A stretch of 64,000 nucleotides of DNA from Bacteroidota bacterium (GCA_016712665.1 JADJQP010000001.1:186001-250000); one strand, 5' to 3'. Positions 30,896-39,808 are shown, numbered from the stretch's first letter. The notes: a model not told the origin generated them from the letters alone. A program made the numbers and translations.

Positions 30896-30903
30896 CAAAA
30901 GTA
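30896..30903 (-). promoter_or_regulatory. -7 box TACTTTTG for paaBCD
   Basis: It matches TAnnTTTG on the minus strand, 21 bases before the paaB ATG. It supports paaB being the true head of this transcript rather than a fragment cut from a longer operon by misassembly. Confidence 0.5.
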
Positions 30904-30987
30904 GTTGTTTAGGTTAAATTTCGGAAACTATCTGCGCATGAATTTGCTTTAATAATTGCTACAACAAAAAATAAATCGATTCTTTTG

Positions 30988-30995
30988 TATATTTG
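30988..30995 (+). promoter_or_regulatory. -7 box TATATTTG for the secreted esterase gene
   Basis: It matches TAnnTTTG 13 bases before the ATG at 31009 and overlaps an upstream alternative start at 30985, which it therefore excludes. Confidence 0.55.
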
Positions 30996-31008
30996 GCTAA
31001 GCAATCAC

Positions 31009-32655
31009 ATGACCAAAATAATAATCATAGTTACGTTTCTCTTCTGTTTTTCAGCTACTGCTCAGGTTGCATTTCAACATTTTCCGAAGGATAATTGCAT
31101 GACTGCACGTGATCTATCAACAAATAAAGGAGTCATAAAGTTTGATTTTACGATGGGCAATAATCTACTCCCAGACAGCATCATTTGGAAAAAGTATGAG
31201 GATGGAAATTTGGTTTGTGCAAAAACATTGCCGTTTTTTATTCAAAATACTAATTTTCATTTTTCATTTAATGACACACTATATGCAGCCTTACATGAAT
31301 ATCAATATGAACTATGGTATGGAAATAACCTATTAAAAAAAGCCTCTCGGGTATGCTGTGGTGATTTCTACATCCTAAATGGGCAGTCAAATGCGGAATC
31401 AACTATGCAAAATGAATCTTGTGCCAATGATTATAATCCATTTATTCGAACGTTTGGGTATGCTGCGGAAAATGCTATTAATATGCAATGGGCAATCGCA
31501 AAAGGTGATGGCAACGCAAACCAAATTGGGCATATTGGGCAATTGGGGATTGCTATAGGAGCAAACTTAGTAACAAAAATGCAGGTACCCGTTTGTATCC
31601 TCAATGGTGCCACAGGAGGGAAGGAAATTATTTATTTTTTGAAAGATGAAATGAATCCGACAAACAAGGCGACCTCTTATGGAAGACTATTGACGAGGGC
31701 AAAAGAAGCGGAAGCAGATGAAAAAATTAGAGCCATTATCTGGTATCAGGGAGAAAATGACGCCTATGCAGGAAATAGTTACGAGCATTACTTGACAAGA
31801 ATGCATACATTGTATTACTCATGGAAAAAGGATTATCATACTGTTGAACGTATTTATATCGTACAAATCAAGCAGGGATGTAAACAAGATATTATGGCAA
31901 CAGGTGGCATACAGCAAGCTCAGTTAGACTTTAGTAGCGCACATTCCGATGTTAGTATCCTGTCGACGGCGAACATTGCTCATTATGCAGATAATTGCCA
32001 CTTTCCCTATCTACAAGGTTATAAAATAATTGGAGATAAACTATGTAAAATGATTCATCATTTCCAGTATGGTTCTCCTTATAACTTGGGTATTTATAGT
32101 GTTGAAGTTATGGAGGCAAAGCGAATTGGCCCTACACGATTACACTTGAAAATTAAAAACGCCAATAGTACCTTTCCGGATGAGGAAATCAAGCAAAATT
32201 TCTACTTAAATCGATCTAAACAAAATCCTATTGGTTTTCAAGTAAAAAGAGATAGCCTCGAACTGACGTTTCTAAATGAAATAGCTCTGGATGAATCAAT
32301 ATCTTACAATGGACATACGGGTGTGTCCTTATCTAACCATCCGGATAGTGTTGGCCAAGGCCTTCTTTGTTTTTATCAAATGAAAATTGATGCTTTGCCT
32401 TCTACACCTGCAAGTGTCGACTGTGAAGTTGGCCAAGAATGCTTTCTAATAAAATCGAATTACAAAACAAATTTGACCGGTACCTTCCAACTATACAGCA
32501 GCAGTGGCCAACTGATTCGACAAGAAAATATGATGATTTTTGAAGGTAAAAATTCCTTTACATTGCAAATGCCTTCTGAAGACGTGTACATTATACGCGT
32601 TCATATTACCACTCCGGATGGGTTGATAACCAAGCATTATAAATATACAAATTAG
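31009..32655 (+). CDS. Secreted SGNH/SASA-type carbohydrate esterase with C-terminal sorting domain
   Basis: The protein is 548 residues from MTKIIIIVTFLFCFSATAQ (signal peptide). A hydrolase domain of the sialate O-acetylesterase/SASA type follows, with the nucleophile in ILNGQSNAE (Ser127), a glycine block (VCILNGATGGKEI), the conserved AIIWYQGENDA motif, and a late His in DNCHFPYLQGY as the likely catalytic base. The C-terminal 75 residues (FQLYSSSGQLIRQENMMIF, DVYIIRVHI) look like a T9SS type A sorting domain. It probably removes acyl groups from polysaccharides outside the cell; the exact substrate is unknown. It is divergent from paaBCD and upstream of giant T9SS gene 4. Confidence 0.82.
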   Translation: MTKIIIIVTFLFCFSATAQVAFQHFPKDNCMTARDLSTNKGVIKFDFTMGNNLLPDSIIWKKYEDGNLVCAKTLPFFIQNTNFHFSFNDTLYAALHEYQYELWYGNNLLKKASRVCCGDFYILNGQSNAESTMQNESCANDYNPFIRTFGYAAENAINMQWAIAKGDGNANQIGHIGQLGIAIGANLVTKMQVPVCILNGATGGKEIIYFLKDEMNPTNKATSYGRLLTRAKEAEADEKIRAIIWYQGENDAYAGNSYEHYLTRMHTLYYSWKKDYHTVERIYIVQIKQGCKQDIMATGGIQQAQLDFSSAHSDVSILSTANIAHYADNCHFPYLQGYKIIGDKLCKMIHHFQYGSPYNLGIYSVEVMEAKRIGPTRLHLKIKNANSTFPDEEIKQNFYLNRSKQNPIGFQVKRDSLELTFLNEIALDESISYNGHTGVSLSNHPDSVGQGLLCFYQMKIDALPSTPASVDCEVGQECFLIKSNYKTNLTGTFQLYSSSGQLIRQENMMIFEGKNSFTLQMPSEDVYIIRVHITTPDGLITKHYKYTN

Positions 32656-32744
32656 CCTCTCGAAATTTGGCTAAATCGATTCTTCAAGGAAAATCACTTA
32701 TAAAAGTTACACTAAGATAATCTTCAAAACTTCCAAAAAACCTT

Positions 32745-32752
32745 TATTTTTG
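32745..32752 (+). promoter_or_regulatory. -7 box TATTTTTG for giant T9SS gene 4
   Basis: It matches TAnnTTTG 19 bases before the ATG at 32772. No clear -33 TTG was seen. Confidence 0.5.
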
Positions 32753-32771
32753 TCACCAAATAATAATAACT

Positions 32772-35700
32772 ATGAAAAAAATTACTACTTTTTTTATTTT
32801 AGTGCTCGTTCACTTTGGCTCGATGGCGCAAATCAGTGCTTGGCAGTTTGGCGTGCCCGCTTCCTTAGGAAATGAGGTGACATATAACGCAACGACCACA
32901 GCACCGAATTCGACAATGTCCGTTTTATCGCGTGGTGCCGGCATTACCGCTGCATCTTTAGCCAGAGCCTTCTCAGCAACCAATTTTGCAGCGTCAGGCA
33001 CCAAGGCAAATGCTCTTGCTACCAATCAATATTTTTCATTTAGTTTAACGGCTAATCCAGGGTTCCAATTGTCTTTATCAACTTTAGATGTAAAATTACG
33101 AAGATCAGGAACCGGTCCAAGCACATATGTATGGCGATACAGTAACGATGGTGTAAACTTTTTTGACATCGGCGTTGATATGCCATTTACTTCAACAAAT
33201 ACCGAGGGTGAAGTGCAGCCGCAGATTGACTTATCAAGTATTCCTGCTTTACAAAACGTTTTATCCGGAACTACCATAACCTTCAGATTGTATGCCTGGG
33301 GTGCTACAGCTGTAGGAGGCACATTTGCCATTGGTAGAACTCCCGCAGGACTTACAAACAATTGCTTAGCCATTGGAGGCACCGTTACGGTTCCTTGTGT
33401 GCCTTTTCCGGTTAGCATTGCATCCAATCCCGTTTCAAATACTATCTGTGAGGGATCTTCTACCATTTTAACAGCCAGTGGGGGTATTTCCTATGTTTGG
33501 AATCCAGGCAATATTGCAGGAAATCCTGTGACCTTAACTCCTGCTACCACTACAACTTATACCGTTATCGCAAGTGATGCAAACAATTGCACTTCTACCT
33601 CATCAGTTACCATTACCGTCAATTCAACCCCTCCACCTACTAATGTAACGGCAACACCCAATTCATTTTGTGGTGTAGGCGGGCCAGCCAACGTAAATGC
33701 GATTTCTGCCGGCAATATTATTAATTGGTATACAGTACCTTCAGGTGGTATTAGTCTTGGGAACTCAGCTAGTGGTGCCAATTTTGCGGTAACACCCGCA
33801 GCAACAACTACATATTATGCGGAAGCAAATCCGGTAGTAGTAGGTCCGCCCATATCACAAACTTTTAGTTTCACAGGTGGCACCCAAACCTTTACGGTTC
33901 CAGCTGGTGTCAGCACTGTAACCATAGAAGCTTGGGGTGCACAAGGTGGCACCAATGCACTTGGGGTAGTAGGTGGTTTGGGAGGATATGCTACAGGTAC
34001 CTTAGCCGTAACACCAGGTGATATTCTTACCATTGAAGTAGGTGGCTCTGGAATTGCACCTGTTGCTGTAAACTCGCTAACTGGCGGGTATAACGGTGGC
34101 GGTAGTGGTGGAATTACTTCTGCAGCAAATGTCAACCCACGTGGCGGCGGTGGTGGTGGTTCCTCAGATGTAAGACATCTAGGTGTCGCTCTCGCAAATA
34201 GAGTAATTGTAGCTGGTGGCGGCGGCGGCGCTGCAGGAAATCGGGTTGCTACTATAGGGCGTGGAACCGGTGGCGGAGGTGGCGGTGGCTACTTTGGCGG
34301 CGGCGGTGGCGCAGGCTGGCCTTCAGCAAGCGTAGTGCTTCCCACTGGAGGATCCCAACTAGCGGGGGGTAATGGTGGCACATCCACTTTTGTCTTAGCT
34401 GGTAATGCAGGAGGTGCAGGATCACTTGGAGTAGGTGGGGATGGTGGCTTAGAAGCTAGTAGTAATCAAGCAGGTTCGCAAACTGGTAGTACAGGTGGAA
34501 TAGGCGGTGGCTTAAACGGATCAAATGGAATATATGGTGGTAATTTTTCTGGTCAAAGTGGCGCAGGAGGTTCAAGTTATACAGGAGGCGTAGCTGGAGG
34601 AAGTACCACTGCCGGAATTCGTACGGGCAATGGACAAGTAATTCTGACCTATAATTCAGTGATTACGGGTTGTCCGTCATTTATTCGAACTCCGGTGACT
34701 ATTACAGTAAATCCACTTCCAACGTTCTCGACCGTTACTCCTACAGATGTTTTATGTAATGGAGCAGCTAATGGACAAATTGTGGTAAGCTCAGCAGCTC
34801 CTGGAGCTGTTTATACCATTAATCCAGTGGCTACACAAGCTCCTGCCGGTACTTTTACAGGCCTTGCTCCAAATATTTATACCGTTACCTTAACAGACGG
34901 AGCCGGTTGCTCAACAACTACAGCCGTTACCATTGCACAACCTGCCATACTAACCGCGACGGCATCTTCCAGTGCTGTATGTGCCGGTTCGCTTAGTACC
35001 CTTAGCGGTAGCGAAACCGGTGGTACCCCAACTTATACGTATCAGTGGATTAGTGGTTATAATACTACCACTGTAACCATTAACCCAAGCAAGGACAATA
35101 CCATCTATCAAGAAACGCAAACAAATAGCAACGGTATAGGTCCTAATATGGTAGCCGGCAATAATGGATTCGGATTTGCAGGACGGGCACTAATGGCGTT
35201 TGATATTGTAGCAGCCTTACCAGCTAATGCTGTTGTAAACTCAGCTTCGTTACAATTAAATTGTTCACAAGCAAATCCAGGTTCTGGGGCTCAGGTGCAA
35301 TCTTTACATAGTTTGTTACAAAATTGGGGAGAAGGAACCTCAGTGGCAGTTGGAGCTGGAGCCGGAGCACCAGCCACATTAAATGATGCCACTTGGCTTA
35401 AATCCTTTTTCCCCGGTACCGATTGGATTACTGCAGGGGGTAGCTTTAATGTAGCTTCCTCAGCAAGCACTACAGTAAATGCCGTAGGCTTTTATACATG
35501 GACAGCTCCTCAAATGGTTGCCGATGTGCAAAGTTGGTTAAATAACCCGGCTGCCAATTTTGGATGGCTTTTGAAAGGAACTGAAAGTGGTGCCACACAG
35601 GCTAAAAGATTTGATTCAAAAGAGAACCTCACCGTTGCAAATAGACCGCAACTAACAATAAATTATTCTACTCCAATCATTGCGGGTAATACGGCGATTT

Positions 35701-37514
35701 TAAATAATATGGCAGCCGGTACCTACACATTGGTGGTAACGGATGCAAATGGATGCACTGCTACTTCTGTTACAACTGTAACGGTGAATCCATTGCCTAC
35801 CGTAACAGCAAGTGCCTCCCCTTCAGCTATATGCCCTGGCGGATCATCTGTTCTTACAGGTGGAGGTGCGCTCACTTATACGTGGGATCCCGGTGCTTTA
35901 GTAGGTAGTCCTACGGTAACCCCAGGTGCCACTACTACTTATTCTGTTGTTGGTACTGACGCAAATGGATGTACAGGTACTGCCACAGTTGATGTTACAG
36001 TTAACGCTACACCAGTAGTTACTGCTAGTGCTTCACCCGCTACTATTTGTGAGGGTTCCAGTTCCGTGTTAACCGGTGGTGGTGCTGCCACATATGCTTG
36101 GAACCCAGGTGCTTTAGTAGGTAGTCCAACAGTAACTCCAATTGTAACCACTACCTATTCAGTTACCGGCACAGATGCTAATGGATGTACAGGTACTGCG
36201 ACCGTTGATGTAACCGTAAATCCTGCTCCTGTGATGACGGCAACCGCAACCCCAGCTACTACATGTAATCAAACAGTGGTTACACCAAGTGCAAGTGGTG
36301 CTCCAACGATTGTTTGGACAGGCGGTGTAAACAATAATGTTCCTTTCATTGCGAATGCAACTACTACGTATACCGTTACAGGTACAGATGGTATCGGTTG
36401 TACTGCCTCTACAACGGTATTGGTTACTGTAAATCCAATGAGTGGCATCTTAGCTCCTGCAACTAGCAATCAAACACAAGATCATGGAGATGATTTCAAT
36501 GTGAATTATTATGATGCTTCTTGCGACTTGATAGCAACTGTAGATGATGGAGCAGGTGGTAATATTCTTGGTTTAACTACTAGTACCGTAACCGTAGATC
36601 CAGGCTTTGGTGTTCATAACGGACAACCATTTGTACGTCGTTGGTATCAAATTACCCCAACAAATAATGGCTCAGCGGATGTGATTTTGTATATCAATCA
36701 AAGTGACTTTGACAATTACAATTTAGGCGTAGCGCTTCCTTACTTACCATTACCAACCACTGGAAACAATGCCGATCCAAACATTCCGAATATTCGTATT
36801 ACGAAGAATACGGATGCGGGTCTAGGCAACTCTCCTGTTGTGATTACACCTTCGGTAAACTGGAATGGAACGTATTGGGAATTGAGCTTCAATACACCAA
36901 GCTTCAGTCAATTTAGAGTGCATAGTGTAAACCCTGGTAATGTACCATTACCTGCCACGGTAACTAGCTTTGGCGGTGTGAAACTAGAAAGCGCTGACAA
37001 ACTAAGCTGGACAACAAGCAGCGAACAAAACAATGCGTTCTTCAACTTACAACACAGTACCGATGGAAGCAACTTCACCACTTTAACGAAAGTAAACAGC
37101 AAAGCACCAAATGGTACTAGCGCAACAACGTTCAACTATTCAAGCATCAACAACAAACCAAGTTTAGGTCATAACTACTACCGTTTACAACAAGTAGATA
37201 TGGATGGCAAGGTAAGTGTACATGCACAGATAGTAGACTTGATTTGGGGTGCTACAGGAAGTACAGTAAGTATTTATCCAAACCCAACAACTGATATCTT
37301 GAATATCGATTTGTATGCCGTAAACGATCAAAACACAACTGTGAAGTTATTAGACATGAGTGGTAGAGTGATCAAACAAATCCAAGCGAAATCAGCAGTG
37401 GGTATGAACAATATCAAACTGAGCATGGGTGAAATAGCTAGTGGTGTTTATACCATTCAGATGTATGAAAACAACACACTAAGCCATACCAGCAAAGTGA
37501 AGAAAAACGATTAA
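32772..37514 (+). CDS. Giant T9SS-secreted surface protein 4 (glycine-rich, SprB, DNRLRE, Ig-like, type A sorting domain)
   Basis: The intact protein is 1580 residues. Signal peptide MKKITTFFILVLVHFGSMAQ; N-terminal beta domain to about 210 with YVWRYSNDGVNFFDIGVD; Ig-like at about 215-285; an Ig-like host split by a glycine-rich domain at about 360-630 (FTVPAGVSTVTIEAWGAQGG, then GGGGGG runs). A SprB-type repeat lies at about 643-729 (DVLCNGAANGQIVVSSAAPG) and a DNRLRE domain at about 763-969 (SKDNTIYQETQTNSNG, ALMAFDIVAALP, FGWLLKGTES). Tandem 80-residue Ig-like repeats lead into the shared C-terminal module and T9SS type A signal (SIYPNPTTDILNIDLY to KVKKND). SprB repeats occur in gliding adhesins and DNRLRE domains in cell-wall and matrix proteins, so an adhesin role is likely. 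It lies opposite in strand to its three paralogs. Confidence 0.88.
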   Translation: MKKITTFFILVLVHFGSMAQISAWQFGVPASLGNEVTYNATTTAPNSTMSVLSRGAGITAASLARAFSATNFAASGTKANALATNQYFSFSLTANPGFQLSLSTLDVKLRRSGTGPSTYVWRYSNDGVNFFDIGVDMPFTSTNTEGEVQPQIDLSSIPALQNVLSGTTITFRLYAWGATAVGGTFAIGRTPAGLTNNCLAIGGTVTVPCVPFPVSIASNPVSNTICEGSSTILTASGGISYVWNPGNIAGNPVTLTPATTTTYTVIASDANNCTSTSSVTITVNSTPPPTNVTATPNSFCGVGGPANVNAISAGNIINWYTVPSGGISLGNSASGANFAVTPAATTTYYAEANPVVVGPPISQTFSFTGGTQTFTVPAGVSTVTIEAWGAQGGTNALGVVGGLGGYATGTLAVTPGDILTIEVGGSGIAPVAVNSLTGGYNGGGSGGITSAANVNPRGGGGGGSSDVRHLGVALANRVIVAGGGGGAAGNRVATIGRGTGGGGGGGYFGGGGGAGWPSASVVLPTGGSQLAGGNGGTSTFVLAGNAGGAGSLGVGGDGGLEASSNQAGSQTGSTGGIGGGLNGSNGIYGGNFSGQSGAGGSSYTGGVAGGSTTAGIRTGNGQVILTYNSVITGCPSFIRTPVTITVNPLPTFSTVTPTDVLCNGAANGQIVVSSAAPGAVYTINPVATQAPAGTFTGLAPNIYTVTLTDGAGCSTTTAVTIAQPAILTATASSSAVCAGSLSTLSGSETGGTPTYTYQWISGYNTTTVTINPSKDNTIYQETQTNSNGIGPNMVAGNNGFGFAGRALMAFDIVAALPANAVVNSASLQLNCSQANPGSGAQVQSLHSLLQNWGEGTSVAVGAGAGAPATLNDATWLKSFFPGTDWITAGGSFNVASSASTTVNAVGFYTWTAPQMVADVQSWLNNPAANFGWLLKGTESGATQAKRFDSKENLTVANRPQLTINYSTPIIAGNTAILNNMAAGTYTLVVTDANGCTATSVTTVTVNPLPTVTASASPSAICPGGSSVLTGGGALTYTWDPGALVGSPTVTPGATTTYSVVGTDANGCTGTATVDVTVNATPVVTASASPATICEGSSSVLTGGGAATYAWNPGALVGSPTVTPIVTTTYSVTGTDANGCTGTATVDVTVNPAPVMTATATPATTCNQTVVTPSASGAPTIVWTGGVNNNVPFIANATTTYTVTGTDGIGCTASTTVLVTVNPMSGILAPATSNQTQDHGDDFNVNYYDASCDLIATVDDGAGGNILGLTTSTVTVDPGFGVHNGQPFVRRWYQITPTNNGSADVILYINQSDFDNYNLGVALPYLPLPTTGNNADPNIPNIRITKNTDAGLGNSPVVITPSVNWNGTYWELSFNTPSFSQFRVHSVNPGNVPLPATVTSFGGVKLESADKLSWTTSSEQNNAFFNLQHSTDGSNFTTLTKVNSKAPNGTSATTFNYSSINNKPSLGHNYYRLQQVDMDGKVSVHAQIVDLIWGATGSTVSIYPNPTTDILNIDLYAVNDQNTTVKLLDMSGRVIKQIQAKSAVGMNNIKLSMGEIASGVYTIQMYENNTLSHTSKVKKND
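36221..37514 (+). repeat. Shared C-terminal module, copy 4 (inverted relative to copies 1-3)
   Basis: The plus-strand copy of the approximately 1.3-kb module. Long stretches match the reverse complement of 8609-9905, 14824-16120 and 19449-20745 base for base. Confidence 0.9.
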
Positions 37515-37546
37515 TACCGGTTTCGTACTATATATTTAGAGAATAC

Positions 37547-37584
37547 AAAAAAACCTCCCTTCAGATCTGAAGGGAGGTTTTTTT
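37547..37584. terminator. Perfect palindromic terminator after giant gene 4
   Basis: A 38-base perfect palindrome: seven A, CCTCCCTTCAGA, its complement, then seven T. It shares the CCTCCCTTC/GAAGGGAGG stem with the terminator of giant gene 3. Confidence 0.88.
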
Positions 37585-37635
37585 GTAAATAAAATCAATT
37601 ACGGCAATCTTCAATTAATTTCGCAAAAAAAATAC

Positions 37636-39063
37636 ATGTCGTACGAATCCATTTCGGTTTTTGATATATTTAAAATAGGTGTCGGTCCAAGTAGTTCTCA
37701 TACCCTTGGACCATGGAAAGCCTCCTTAAAATTTCTTGAAAAAAATAAAGAAAGTAATAAACTCCATGACATTGTTCAATTAGATGTGCTGCTATATGGG
37801 TCTCTGGCAAAAACCGGTGTTGGACATGGAACCGATATTGCGGTATTACTAGGTCTTTGTGGTGAAAATCCGGAAACATTTGATGTAAGCACGATTGATT
37901 CTACTATTCAAGATTTGCGCACTGAAAAAAAACTGAATCTTATGCGAATGCATTGTATTGATTTCGATCCGACAATCAATATAGTTTTTCTTTTTGAAGA
38001 AAGTTTACCGTTTCATCCAAATGCAATGACCTTCTTAACGCGGTACAAAAATGGGGAAGAGTCGGCTGACACCTATTATTCGGTAGGTGGAGGGTTTGTG
38101 GTACAGGAGCAATCGAATGATTTGAAATTATCTACTGTACAATTACCCTTCCCGATTGATAAATCATCGGATATTCTTCATTGGTGCATGAAAACCGGTT
38201 TTAGTGTAGCTGAAGTGGTGCTTGAAAATGAGCATGCCTGGCGTGAGGAATCGGCCACCAGAACCAGGCTTCTCAAAATTGCCAAGGTGATGCAGGAATG
38301 CATCTACAGGGGATGTCATATAGAAGGTGAGTTGCCTGGCGGATTGAATGTTGCTAGACGCGCTTATGGTTTGAATAAAAAACTACTCAAGGATTGCAAC
38401 TACAGCAATTATGAGGAATGGTTATTGTGCGTCAAAAATGGAGGCAATCACTTTCAGTATATTTTAGACTGGGTGAGTTGCTTTGCCTTGGCTGTGAATG
38501 AAGAAAATGCCTCCTTTAGTAGAGTGGTAACGGCACCTACGAATGGCGCGGCTGGAGTTATACCTGCGGTGCTAATGTATTATGCCATTTTTTGCGATAG
38601 CAATACCGAAGAAAAAATCATTAAGTTTTTGCTTTGCGCTTCTGAAATTGGCTGTATTTTCAAAAAAGGTGCCACCATTTCTGCAGCCATGGGTGGATGC
38701 CAGGCAGAAATTGGTGTAAGCAGCGCTATGGCTGCGGCGGCATTATGCGAAGGCCTTGGCGGCACGCCAAACCAAGTATTACAAGCTGCAGAAATCGCCA
38801 TGGAACATCACCTTGGACTTACGTGCGATCCGGTTGGTGGTTTGGTGCAAATACCTTGTATCGAAAGAAATTCCATGGGCGCTATTAAGGCAATAACTGC
38901 CGCGCAACTGGCTTTGCAGGGAAACCCTTATGATGCCAAAGTAAGCCTAGATAAGGTGGTATCTACCATGTGGGAGACTGCAAAAGATATGAATACAAAA
39001 TATAAGGAAACAAGCGATGGTGGACTGGCTATTCATATTCCGTTGAGTTTGCCGGAATGCTAG
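37636..39063 (+). CDS. sdaA: L-serine ammonia-lyase (L-serine dehydratase), single-chain iron-sulfur type
   Basis: It deaminates L-serine to pyruvate and ammonia in the cytoplasm using a [4Fe-4S] cluster. The 475-residue protein has the N-terminal beta domain with GPSSSHTLGPWKA (17-29) and the C-terminal alpha domain with ELPGGLNVARRA (232-243) and VVTAPTNGAAGVIPAVL (297-313). Candidate cluster ligands are Cys355 (GGCQAEIG), Cys397 (LTCDPV) and Cys408 (QIPCIE); the 42- and 11-residue spacings match the known enzyme. Single-chain fusion and length are typical. It has a weak TAATTTCG box before the ATG. It ends seven bases from the convergent GldM-like gene. Confidence 0.95.
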   Translation: MSYESISVFDIFKIGVGPSSSHTLGPWKASLKFLEKNKESNKLHDIVQLDVLLYGSLAKTGVGHGTDIAVLLGLCGENPETFDVSTIDSTIQDLRTEKKLNLMRMHCIDFDPTINIVFLFEESLPFHPNAMTFLTRYKNGEESADTYYSVGGGFVVQEQSNDLKLSTVQLPFPIDKSSDILHWCMKTGFSVAEVVLENEHAWREESATRTRLLKIAKVMQECIYRGCHIEGELPGGLNVARRAYGLNKKLLKDCNYSNYEEWLLCVKNGGNHFQYILDWVSCFALAVNEENASFSRVVTAPTNGAAGVIPAVLMYYAIFCDSNTEEKIIKFLLCASEIGCIFKKGATISAAMGGCQAEIGVSSAMAAAALCEGLGGTPNQVLQAAEIAMEHHLGLTCDPVGGLVQIPCIERNSMGAIKAITAAQLALQGNPYDAKVSLDKVVSTMWETAKDMNTKYKETSDGGLAIHIPLSLPEC

Positions 39064-39070
39064 GTAAAAT

Positions 39071-39735
39071 TTACTTGATTAGTTTAAAATTAATATTTGC
39101 CAATTCGATAACGGCACCCTTTTCATTGGTAATTTTTATTTGTTCAAAGAAAATTCTATCTCCTTCTTGTAGCTTATTCATAATAGAATTAAAATACTTT
39201 GTACCCTCCAAATCTTTAGAATAATAATTTAGTTCAACAGGATCTTTTTTACTGCTTGGTATAAAATGGTACATTTTACTTCGCCATCCTTTAAATCTAT
39301 GATGCGTCCCTCAAATTGCACGGAAACCCTATGATTGCTACGTAATTTTTCTGATGAAGCCAATCCGCCAGTAGTGAATTCTCCTATTTTAAGCTGGTAT
39401 AAATCAGCCATTTTTTTTACGAGGTATTTTGTAGGATAAATCACTTCAGTTTCTACCCCATTTTTAGATTGTGTAAATTTCAGTTCTACAGGTTTGTCAC
39501 TGGCATCATGCACATACAACGAAAACGTACCATCAGAATTCATTCTAATATTGCCTTGGGAGGGAATAATATTAGAAACGGAAATTTCCTGCGGAGTTGT
39601 TATTTTAAAAATATTTGGTTCGCCAATATATACCACATTGGCTGATTTGCTTTTGTTGTTTTCAAGCGAAAACTTTACCTGAGCATTTACATTTAAAGCA
39701 AAAAAGCAACTGATAAACAAAAGATAGTATTTCAT
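39071..39735 (-). CDS. Secreted protein with GldM C-terminal-like domain, one frameshift
   Basis: The signal peptide is MKYYLLFISCFFALNVNAQ. The first half has a beta-sandwich look (VVYIGEPNIFKITTPQEISV). The second half (YQLKIGEFTTGGLASSEKL, then FFEQIKITNEKGAVIELANI) follows the pattern of the C-terminal domain of the gliding/T9SS protein GldM, whose end reads like YFEDIKAVGPDG. The frame breaks at the T-run 39274-39277; one added base turns the reading into DGEVKMYHFIPSSKKDPVEL and continues to the stop at 39071, giving about 221 residues. It lacks GldM's N-terminal membrane helix and first domains and has no gldK/L/N neighbours, so it is an orphan relative. The -7 box lies at 39752-39759. 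Confidence 0.72.
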
Positions 39736-39751
39736 AAAAAAATATTTACCT

Positions 39752-39759
39752 CAAAAATA
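39752..39759 (-). promoter_or_regulatory. -7 box TATTTTTG for the GldM-like gene
   Basis: It matches TAnnTTTG on the minus strand, 17 bases before the ATG at 39735. Confidence 0.5.
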
Positions 39760-39808
39760 ATAATAATTTTGAAGTTAGTAGTATATACTTATCTCAATAA
39801 AAGAGCCA

